From NCBI GenBank assembly GCA_019119205.1, contig DWXK01000018.1:1-37116 (forward strand): a stretch of DNA of 37,116 bases, given 5' to 3'. The notes beneath the pieces were generated by a model, which worked only from the letters and a program-made list of their open reading frames with translations, did no database searches and was not told the DNA's origin. Within the stretch, counting starts at the first letter, position 1. Each line of letters begins with the position of its first letter. This DNA is from Candidatus Mediterraneibacter intestinavium (GTDB lineage Bacteria; Bacillota; Clostridia; Lachnospirales; Lachnospiraceae). The translations under genes and the position numbers were made by a program. Below, piece by piece: positions 25,411 to 32,480 of the stretch.

Positions 25411-25508
25411 CCGTCATAGCAGTACCTGGCTGACTGCCGCCATAGCGGTCCCCGCCCGGCTTCCGGCATAACAATCCCAGGCTGATTTTCATCACAGCAG
25501 CGCCAGGC
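25411..25508. repeat. 26-bp-period imperfect tandem repeat at the dctM-dctP junction
   Basis: Four 20-base segments of the form CCGNCATARCARTMCCNGGC begin at 25411, 25437, 25463 and 25489, exactly 26 bases apart. The last one runs into the 3' end of dctM. They fill most of the 106-base gap before the dctP ribosome site. Confidence 0.6.
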
Positions 25509-26781
25509 TGACCGCCGGCACAAACGTGATGATCAGCAGAGCCGCCAGGAAATACAAGATCATGGGCAGCGCATGTTTCGCGATCTCCATCAGGGGCACT
25601 TCCGTAAGCGAACTTGCCACGAACAGGTTGACCCCGATCGGAGGCGTCACGAAACCGATGGCAAGATTTACCACCATCATCACACCGAAATGGATCGGAT
25701 CCATGCCAATGGATTCCACGATCGGGAGAAGGATCGGCGTCAGGATCAGGATCGCGGGCGTCGTATCCATGACCATTCCCACGATCAGCAGGAAAGCATT
25801 GATCACCAGGAGCAGGATGACCGGATTCGTAAAGTGTGACAGGATCCATTCACTGATCGCCTGAGGAACCTGCATCAGGGTCAGCACTCTCGAGAATGCG
25901 ATCGCCGCCGCCAGGATAAACAGGATCGGGGCATAAGTGAGGATGGACTCCACAAGGATCGCCCATATATCCTTTACCCTGATCGTCTTATAGACAAGCA
26001 TGCTGATCAGGAGCGCATAGAACACGGAAATGACTGCCGCCTCAGTAGGTGAAGCGATCCCCGTGTAGATGCATCCCAGGATGATGACCGGGCTTAAAAG
26101 GGCAAATGCGCTGTCCTTCAGCACCCGCAGAAGTCCACGCTCATGGAGCGCTCCAACTACGACCATCTTCTTTTCCTGGTCTTCTCCGTTTTTCTTGCAG
26201 TAATAAAATGCATAGATCATCAGGAGCGCACCGATCAGAAGTCCCGGGATGATTCCCGCGATGAACAGGTCGCTGACGGAGGCTCCCGAAGCGGATCCGT
26301 ACATGATGAACGGAATACTGGGCGGGATGATCACTCCCAGCCCTCCGGCCACTGCCACCAGCGCGGTGGTGAATTTCTTATCGTATCCCATCTCGATCAG
26401 GATCGGGATGGTCATACTCCCTACCGCCGCCACGGTCGCCGGTCCGGATCCGGATATCGCTCCGTAGAACAGGCAGGTCACGACCACGGCACAGGGCATT
26501 CCCGCTGTCCGTTTTCCCATGAAATAGGCAAACACATCGAACAGCTTCCTGGAAATTCCTCCCCGGGCCATGATGATACCCGACAGCACGAACATGGGCA
26601 CCGCGAGGAGAGGAAAACTGTCAAGACCGCCCAGCATGGAACGGATCACATAGGTCGCACTCGCCGTAAAAGACGGGTCCACCGCCCCGGGAAGCACGGA
26701 GACGATCCCAAGCGAGATGGAGACCGGGATCGCGATGACCAGGCACACGACAAAGATGATAAATAAAACAACAGCCGACAT
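25492..26781 (-). CDS. dctM: TRAP transporter large permease DctM
   Basis: A 429-residue membrane protein with about twelve hydrophobic segments. GDTTPAILILTPILLPI-like (here MDTTPAILILTPILLPIV) and GFVTPPIGVNLF near the C-terminus are DctM signatures, and GSGPATVAAVGSM appears near 95. The start was set at the ATG of MSAVVLFI (26781) with AAGGAGG; the longer frame reads back into dctQ. It starts 1 base after the dctQ stop. It carries out Na+-driven uptake together with DctQ and DctP. Confidence 0.94.
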   Translation of the reverse strand: MSAVVLFIIFVVCLVIAIPVSISLGIVSVLPGAVDPSFTASATYVIRSMLGGLDSFPLLAVPMFVLSGIIMARGGISRKLFDVFAYFMGKRTAGMPCAVVVTCLFYGAISGSGPATVAAVGSMTIPILIEMGYDKKFTTALVAVAGGLGVIIPPSIPFIMYGSASGASVSDLFIAGIIPGLLIGALLMIYAFYYCKKNGEDQEKKMVVVGALHERGLLRVLKDSAFALLSPVIILGCIYTGIASPTEAAVISVFYALLISMLVYKTIRVKDIWAILVESILTYAPILFILAAAIAFSRVLTLMQVPQAISEWILSHFTNPVILLLVINAFLLIVGMVMDTTPAILILTPILLPIVESIGMDPIHFGVMMVVNLAIGFVTPPIGVNLFVASSLTEVPLMEIAKHALPMILYFLAALLIITFVPAVSLALL

Positions 26782-26782
26782 C

Positions 26783-27274
26783 TCACTCTCCTCCTTTCCG
26801 GCGCACTGTATTGAACTCCACGATCCAACGCTGCAGCACACGGATCGCAGAAAGGATAAATCCCACCAGGGGCGCCGCCTGTACATAATACATCGGGATG
26901 CCCATAGCCGGACTAGTCTGTCCGTTTGCCACGGCAGACATCAGATATTTCCATGCAAATGGGATCAGGTAAAGGAACAGGATCAGTTCAAATGTGTGGT
27001 TCACCACCTTGAACATCGCCTTGCCCCGCTTCGGGAACAGTGCGACAAACTGTTCGATCTTGATGGAAATACATTTCTTTGTACAATAGCTGACGCTCAA
27101 AAATCCTGCCCAGATAAAAATATATCTGGTCAGCTCCTCTGACCAGGACAGAGAAGCGCCAAGCACATACCTGCAGAATACCTGCACTCCCATGATCACA
27201 GCCATGGCCGCAAGAGCACCCACCAGGAGTACTTCTTCCAGATATTCGTCTATCCAGTTAATTATTTTTTTCAT
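26783..27274 (-). CDS. dctQ: TRAP transporter small permease DctQ
   Basis: A 163-residue protein with four predicted helices. RYVLGASLSWSEELTRYIFIW (the last 20 residues of which are the DctQ core) lies near 37-57. It opens behind AGGAGATTTTTT. The hairpin at 27294-27320 separates it from aroD. Partner of DctM. Confidence 0.92.
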   Translation of the reverse strand: MKKIINWIDEYLEEVLLVGALAAMAVIMGVQVFCRYVLGASLSWSEELTRYIFIWAGFLSVSYCTKKCISIKIEQFVALFPKRGKAMFKVVNHTFELILFLYLIPFAWKYLMSAVANGQTSPAMGIPMYYVQAAPLVGFILSAIRVLQRWIVEFNTVRRKGGE

Positions 27275-27293
27275 AAAAAATCTCCTGAAAACA

Positions 27294-27328
27294 GGGAGAT
27301 GAAGAAAAGCATCATCTCCCGTTTTTTT
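27294..27328. terminator. hairpin between aroD and dctQ
   Basis: GGGAGATGA (27294-27302) pairs with TCATCTCCC (27312-27320). The + strand has GTTTTTTT after it; the - strand, which carries the genes, has only TGTTTTC. It is possibly a partial terminator that lowers dct expression relative to aro. Confidence 0.55.
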
Positions 27329-27356
27329 CTGAAAATCAATATATGTTCTTTGTCCT

Positions 27357-28118
27357 TTAGAGACTCTTGTGGAGAAGTCCCAGGACGGTCTGCAGATCCT
27401 CCGCTCCCATCTGTCCCGGTGCGGAAGCCTTTCCGACCGCTCCGAATGTCAGCGCGGAACCAAACACCTCCCCGCAGAGACGGCTGATCACGCCGGTCCC
27501 TGACATGGACATAGTGATGATCGGGCGGTCCGCATACTCTGCCGTCATCTCCTCTGTCGCAGACAGAAGGATGAGGACGTCTTTTTTGTTCTGCGGCATC
27601 ACCGCGATCTTCGGGATATCCGCTCCCAGATCCTGCATCTTGCGGAGACGGGATACGATCTCGTCTTTCTCCGGAGTCTTGTGGAAATCATGATTGGACG
27701 CGACTACCTTCACGCCGCACTCATGGGCGGTCTCAACAACGGCTTTTACCGCGTCGTCCCCTGTGAACGCCTCGATGTCAACCAGATCGATAAGACCTGT
27801 CTTTGCCGCTTTCTGGTTCAGTTCCACATATGCATCCGTCTCGATGGCTTTCTCTCCGCCCTCTTTGGACGTGCGGAATGTAAACAGGATCGGCGTATCT
27901 CCAAGTGCCTCTCTGAGGGCTTTCATCGTCTCCTCTGTCTTCCCGAAGTCAAAGATATCCTCATACCAGTCCACACGCCACTCGACCACATCCGCAGCCG
28001 TCGTCTTTATCGTCTCCGCTGCCTTCAGGATTTCTTCCCTTGTCACGCCTACAATGGGAACACAGATCTTCGGGATGCCTGTTCCGATCTCTACATTTCT
28101 TACTTTTACCGGATTCAT
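27357..28118 (-). CDS. aroD: type I 3-dehydroquinate dehydratase
   Basis: A 253-residue class I enzyme (E. coli AroD has 252). It interconverts 3-dehydroquinate and 3-dehydroshikimate through a Schiff base. H143 in SNHDF and K170 in PKIAVMPQ fall on the E. coli numbering, and EWRVD near 47 and MSMSGTGVISR near 207 are present. GGAGGAAG precedes the ATG. Beside a YdiB-like dehydrogenase and a YdiN-like transporter it probably works in quinate/shikimate use rather than only in aromatic synthesis. Confidence 0.95.
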   Translation of the reverse strand: MNPVKVRNVEIGTGIPKICVPIVGVTREEILKAAETIKTTAADVVEWRVDWYEDIFDFGKTEETMKALREALGDTPILFTFRTSKEGGEKAIETDAYVELNQKAAKTGLIDLVDIEAFTGDDAVKAVVETAHECGVKVVASNHDFHKTPEKDEIVSRLRKMQDLGADIPKIAVMPQNKKDVLILLSATEEMTAEYADRPIITMSMSGTGVISRLCGEVFGSALTFGAVGKASAPGQMGAEDLQTVLGLLHKSL

Positions 28119-28166
28119 TCTTATTCTTCCTCCTGCCAGTGAATTTAAAACTCTTTTCAGTTCCGA

Positions 28167-29354
28167 TTATTTGGATGTATCCGCATTTTTCAGCAGGACA
28201 CCATATCTCACGTTGACAAACAGCGCGAGAAGGATACCGATGAGTGTGATCACGATATTCATGATTATAACACCTGATGCCGTCATATTGGAAGCCGCTG
28301 TCAGGATCGTGTAGTTACAGAGACTGGACGCGATCATAACAAGGCTTGTAAGGGTACCTTTGATCTTCGGGAACAGGTCGTTCGCAACAGCTGTCGCCAT
28401 CTGAAGCACACCGCCTGCTCCTGCGTAGCCGATCACAAATGCTCCCACATAGCAGATCATCGGACTCTTTATCATGTAAACAAGGGCCAGCATCACCAGT
28501 GAGATCACCGGGTAGATCACAAGGAAACGTACCTGCTTGAACTTTGTGATCAGGATGCTTGTAACGAACAGGGCAACAAGAGTACCTGCCGAGTAGTATG
28601 TCTGCATCATGGAGACGTCCTCAGAGGCGATGCCTGCAACTTCTGTTCCAAATGTCTGTGCACAGTTCAGCCAGAGCTGGAATGTAGCAGTACATGTGAA
28701 TCCGATCAGGATCAGGGCAACACTCTCTACCGAGAAGTGAGCGCTCTTTAAATTATTAAGGAAGGACTCGCCTTTTCCAACGCCTTCAACCTTCGGAAGC
28801 GGAGCAAGGATAGCAAGTACACCCAGCACTGCGATCACGATACCGCATACCAGAGGAAGCATCAGGTAAGACATTGATGTTCCCACACAGAGGCCGAGGA
28901 AGAACGGAAGGAGCAGCTGTGCCACAGAGATGAACAGTTTGATCCCCATTGTCGCGATACCTGTGTATTTGTAGATGATCTCTGCGACTGCCGGATAGGT
29001 AGCTGTGTCAAGGAATGAGTTTGCGATACCTCCGAGGACTGCCGCCACATATGCGATAGTCATATTCGGTGAGAATGCGATACCTACGAAGAAGATCACG
29101 TAGGAGAAGCATCCGATCAGAACGGAGATTCTTCTCCCGAACTTGTCAGACAGCGGACCTGCAAACGGAAGGGAGATCAGACGTCCCAGTCCCAGTGCCG
29201 CCGCCACTGCTGTAACACCCATCACATCGCTCATTCCCCACTGCTCTGCCAGAAGTTCTTTTACAACCTGCTGGCTTAAGATGGAACATCCGATACCATG
29301 TATAAAATAGTTTAAATAAAGGATGAGCGCGCTTGGCAAATATTTCTTATTCAT
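28167..29354 (-). CDS. ydiN: MFS transporter, YdiN-like
   Basis: A 395-residue, 12-helix major facilitator. The MFS loop motif DKFGRR is near residue 70. GLGRLIS, GIANSFLDTATYPA and GAFVIGYAGAGGVLQ closely recall E. coli YdiN, whose gene stands beside ydiB and aroD. A sugar-acid or cyclitol-acid substrate such as quinate or shikimate is likely by context. It begins 36 bases after the dehydrogenase stop and 48 bases before aroD. Confidence 0.85.
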   Translation of the reverse strand: MNKKYLPSALILYLNYFIHGIGCSILSQQVVKELLAEQWGMSDVMGVTAVAAALGLGRLISLPFAGPLSDKFGRRISVLIGCFSYVIFFVGIAFSPNMTIAYVAAVLGGIANSFLDTATYPAVAEIIYKYTGIATMGIKLFISVAQLLLPFFLGLCVGTSMSYLMLPLVCGIVIAVLGVLAILAPLPKVEGVGKGESFLNNLKSAHFSVESVALILIGFTCTATFQLWLNCAQTFGTEVAGIASEDVSMMQTYYSAGTLVALFVTSILITKFKQVRFLVIYPVISLVMLALVYMIKSPMICYVGAFVIGYAGAGGVLQMATAVANDLFPKIKGTLTSLVMIASSLCNYTILTAASNMTASGVIIMNIVITLIGILLALFVNVRYGVLLKNADTSK

Positions 29355-29390
29355 GATTCTTTTTCCCTCTCTTTTCTCACTATTTCTCTT

Positions 29391-30266
29391 TTAGTCATAT
29401 TTGATGTCGAGGACTTCTTTCATATGTTCGATCGGCATATGCTTTCCTGTCCACAGGTAGAACGCCGCGTCTCCCTGGAACAGCATCATGCCAAGGCCGT
29501 TCATGGTCTTGCATCCCGCCTCTTTCGCCATCTTGAGGAGCGCTGTCTCTCTCGGAGAGTAGATCGTATCTGTCACGATCAGGTCCGGGCGGAAGAACGA
29601 TTTATCCGGGACTACAGACTGTCCCTCAAGGGGTTTCATCCCCACGCCTGTCGCCTGTGCGAAGAGGTAGCTGTCCGCGATCTCTTCTCTTAACTTCTCT
29701 TTGTCATCCAGGTCATACAGATTTACGATACAGTCTGTATTATTGCGGATCGTCTCCACTGTCTTCTCTGCAGCCTCCCAGAATTTATCCTTGATGTTGA
29801 AGATGGACATTTCTTTCACTCCGTCCAGAGCGGCCTGCACCTCGATCGCTTTTGCCGCGCCGCCGGCGCCTGTGATGGTCATCTTCTTGCCGATCACATC
29901 AATATTGTTATCCTTTAAGGACTGCATGTAACCGATACCGTCTGTGATATGACCGATCAGCTTTCCGTTGTCGTTCACGATAGTATTCACCGCGCCGCAC
30001 ATCTGGGCTGCCGGTGACAGTTCATCCAGATACTGTCCCACTACTGTCTTGTTCGGCATGGAGACGTTGGAACCTACCATTTTCAGTGCGCGCAGACCTT
30101 TGACCGCATCCTCGAGCGTGCTGTTGTCAACCTCAAATGCAAGGTAAGCATAGTCCAGTCCCAGTGTAGCGAACGCTTCATTGTGCATTGCCGGTGAGCT
30201 TGAATGTCTGATCGGGTATGCCATCAGACCGATCAGTTCTGTGTGTCCTGTGATTCTTTCTGCCAT
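29391..30266 (-). CDS. ydiB: quinate/shikimate dehydrogenase, YdiB-like
   Basis: A 291-residue NAD(P)-dependent dehydrogenase. LIGLMAYPIRHSSSPAMHNE, VSMPNK (K73), GAVNTI (N94) and TDG (D109) supply the shikimate site with the Lys-Asp pair. GAGGAAKA (133-140) is the nucleotide loop. Similarity along the chain is closer to E. coli YdiB (288 residues) than to AroE (about 272). The Asn usually before TDG is Ile here. It is first in the operon, behind AAGGAG. A dual NAD/NADP, quinate-plus-shikimate role is inferred from YdiB. Confidence 0.9.
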   Translation of the reverse strand: MAERITGHTELIGLMAYPIRHSSSPAMHNEAFATLGLDYAYLAFEVDNSTLEDAVKGLRALKMVGSNVSMPNKTVVGQYLDELSPAAQMCGAVNTIVNDNGKLIGHITDGIGYMQSLKDNNIDVIGKKMTITGAGGAAKAIEVQAALDGVKEMSIFNIKDKFWEAAEKTVETIRNNTDCIVNLYDLDDKEKLREEIADSYLFAQATGVGMKPLEGQSVVPDKSFFRPDLIVTDTIYSPRETALLKMAKEAGCKTMNGLGMMLFQGDAAFYLWTGKHMPIEHMKEVLDIKYD

Positions 30267-30327
30267 GATTCTTTTCTCCTTTTTGATCTTCCTAGTTTGT
30301 TAAATATCAAACAACCTCTCTGGGTTT

Positions 30328-30357
30328 ATTATACGAAATTTCATTTTATAGTTCCAA
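30328..30357 (-). promoter_or_regulatory. predicted promoter of the ydiB-aroD-dct operon
   Basis: Minus-strand TTGGAA (30352-30357), 18-base spacer, perfect TATAAT (30328-30333). It faces away from the LysR gene at 30435 and is 20 bases from a LysR-type box. Confidence 0.72.
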
Positions 30358-30377
30358 TATATCTTTTTATTCATTTT

Positions 30378-30408
30378 GATAGCTTTTTTCTATCATCCAT
30401 AGTATAAT
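30378..30408 (+). promoter_or_regulatory. LysR-type box and -10 of the divergent regulator
   Basis: GATAG-N7-CTATC (30378-30394) is a perfect dyad containing the T-N11-A rule of LysR regulators. TATAAT (30403-30408) follows on +. Binding here could both repress the regulator's own gene and control the ydiB promoter at 30328-30357. Confidence 0.65.
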
Positions 30409-30434
30409 AGTACAAAAGCTCAGGAGGATAAGCC

Positions 30435-31319
30435 ATGACATTAAACCAGCTCGCTTACTTTCAGGCAGTAGCCAGATATCAGCACTTCCGGATCGCTGCC
30501 TCGAACCTGAACATCTCCCAGCCTTCTCTGAGCCGCTCCATCTCCAATCTGGAGGAGGAACTGGGCATCATCCTGTTCGAGAGAAAGGGTCGGACAGTCA
30601 CGCTCACCAAATACGGAAAGATCTTTCTCGAACATGCGGACCGGATCCTGGCAGATGTAGCGCTTGCAGAAAAACAGATGAAAAAGCTTTCCGGGAACTC
30701 AGGGCATGTGGATATCGCTTATGTCTTCCCGCTGGCAGCGAGATATATCCCTCACATGGTCCGCCGTTTTCTCGGAAGCGGGAACAATTCACAGATCAGC
30801 TTCAGCTTTCAGCAGAGTTATACCGCTGAGATGATGTCCGGGCTGAAGGAAGAAAAATACGACGTGGTCTTTGGTTCCTATATCGAGAATGAACCCGGGA
30901 TCCAGTTCGTTCCCATCCTGTATCAGGAAATGATCGTGATCACACCGCTCGGTCATCCTCTCTCCCGCAAAAAAGAACTTACCATCCGGGATCTGGAGAA
31001 ATACCCTATCATAGGATATGACAAAACTTCCGGGCTGGGGCGTTTTACAAACCGCACCTACGCATCCTACGGCATATCTCCTGAGATCATCTGCGAATCC
31101 CCGGACGAAAACGCCATCGCCTCCCTGGTCGCTGAGGATTTCGGGATCGCTCTGGTAGCAGATGTGGACAGCCTGGATCATTTTGCCCTGGAGAAACTCC
31201 ATCTGACAGATGTCAGCCTGAGGCATACCGTCTATATGGCTTATCTGAAAGACCATTACCAGATCCCCGCAGTCCGCAGTTTTATCTCTTTTATAAAGAA
31301 GGAAGGGACTTCCGTCTGA
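30435..31319 (+). CDS. LysR family regulator 1
   Basis: A 294-residue LysR-type regulator. The winged helix-turn-helix (residues 1-60) has FRIAASNLNISQPSLSRSISNLE, and the effector domain starts near 90. It is divergent from the ydiB-MFS-aroD-dct operon with a shared 168-base region, so it likely controls that operon with a pathway compound as inducer. GGAGGATAAGCC precedes the ATG. It ends inside the terminator shared with the convergent second LysR gene. Confidence 0.92.
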   Translation: MTLNQLAYFQAVARYQHFRIAASNLNISQPSLSRSISNLEEELGIILFERKGRTVTLTKYGKIFLEHADRILADVALAEKQMKKLSGNSGHVDIAYVFPLAARYIPHMVRRFLGSGNNSQISFSFQQSYTAEMMSGLKEEKYDVVFGSYIENEPGIQFVPILYQEMIVITPLGHPLSRKKELTIRDLEKYPIIGYDKTSGLGRFTNRTYASYGISPEIICESPDENAIASLVAEDFGIALVADVDSLDHFALEKLHLTDVSLRHTVYMAYLKDHYQIPAVRSFISFIKKEGTSV

Positions 31320-31338
31320 TTCGGGAGTCCCTTCTTTT
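31302..31338. terminator. bidirectional terminator between the two LysR genes
   Basis: GAAGGGACTTCCG (31302-31314) pairs with 31322-31334 with one wobble, followed by TTTT on + and CTTCTTT on -. It overlaps the stop codon of LysR 1. Confidence 0.85.
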
Positions 31339-32218
31339 ACAGTCCTCTGTTCTTTACATATTCCGCAAACCTGCGCACCAGCGGGGGCTGATACGTATCT
31401 TTTCCCCGCGCCATATATACATACCTCTTCTCGTGCTGATTGCGTATGGGAACGATGTCTACATTCAGCTGCTGCAGCACCGGGATCTCCGGCATCACGG
31501 CGATACCAAAATTCTGTGCCACCAGCCCGGCCATACAGCCGTCCTCCTCGATCTCATATGCGATCTGTGGTATGACTTTTATCTGGCTGAACATGCGGTC
31601 CACGACCGGCCTCAGTCCGCTGTTCTCCGTATAAAAGATCTGGGGATACGCCGCTGCCTGCTCCAGGTCCACAGCCTTTTCATAAGACAGCGGATGTCCT
31701 TTGGGCACTACAACGACCAGGTTTTCCGTTCCCACCGGAGTAAACAAGATCCCGCTCTCACGCTCCGCCATAGAGCAGAAGCCGATATCAAAACGTTCAT
31801 CTTTCAGCCCCTGTATGATCTCCGATGTGTTTCCCACCGTAAAATGAAACCTCACCTTCAGTTCCTCATGGGTACGGATAAAATCACTGACAAGAGAGGG
31901 CACGAACTCGCTTCCCAGCGTATAGATATACCCCAGCTCGATCAGCCCCTCCGTCTGACCTGTCAGCGCCCGTACTTTCTTTACTCCGGCGTCCAGCGTA
32001 TGGAGAGATTCATCCACATACTCCCGGAAAATGCTCCCATATTTCGTAAGCGTCACGTTGCGCCCCTGCTTCTCAAAAAGCTTTGTGCCCAGTTCTTTTT
32101 CCAGAGATCCGATCGCATGGCTGAGCGTAGGCTGAGAGATATCCAGTTCCTCCGCTGCCTTTGTATAGTGTTCTACTTCTGCGAGCTTTGAGAAATAATG
32201 GAGCTGATTCAAATTCAT
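31337..32218 (-). CDS. LysR family regulator 2
   Basis: A 293-residue regulator, clearly related to the first in its helix-turn-helix (YTKAAEELDISQPTLSHAIGSLE) and in the VTLTKYG wing. It stands divergent from the flavin reductase at 32481 and probably regulates it. GGGGGAATCTT precedes the ATG. Convergent with LysR 1, so each regulator faces its own target. Confidence 0.92.
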   Translation of the reverse strand: MNLNQLHYFSKLAEVEHYTKAAEELDISQPTLSHAIGSLEKELGTKLFEKQGRNVTLTKYGSIFREYVDESLHTLDAGVKKVRALTGQTEGLIELGYIYTLGSEFVPSLVSDFIRTHEELKVRFHFTVGNTSEIIQGLKDERFDIGFCSMAERESGILFTPVGTENLVVVVPKGHPLSYEKAVDLEQAAAYPQIFYTENSGLRPVVDRMFSQIKVIPQIAYEIEEDGCMAGLVAQNFGIAVMPEIPVLQQLNVDIVPIRNQHEKRYVYMARGKDTYQPPLVRRFAEYVKNRGL

Positions 32219-32311
32219 AAGATTCCCCCTGACTGTTTATAGTTTATCTCCTCTTTCATAAAATAGCACAATTTATTAATTTTTTCTATGATTTTCGTCC
32301 AAAACATGCAT

Positions 32312-32340
32312 TTGTTTTATATCACTTTTTCCCTTATAAT
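32312..32340 (+). promoter_or_regulatory. predicted promoter of the flavin reductase gene
   Basis: TTGTTT (32312-32317), 17-base spacer, perfect TATAAT (32335-32340). It implies a leader of about 135 bases with the inverted repeats AAACGGA/TCCGTTT (32350 and 32379) and ACGTAAA/TTTACGT (32346 and 32419), which share three bases and so compete. Confidence 0.7.
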
Positions 32341-32480
32341 ACAGCACGTAAACGGATTGTTAATCTGATGACGATGGTTCCGTTTAAAGACAACCTCTCC
32401 TTAATTTAAACAAGAGCATTTACGTTACAGTTCACACCGAACTCATTTACCAAATCAATTCAATCAGGAGATCAAGAGTT

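Noticed and set aside
24261-25433. 390-codon open frame on + opposite dctP
   Set aside because: It is the antisense shadow of a clear TRAP binding protein; no ribosome site and no family resemblance.
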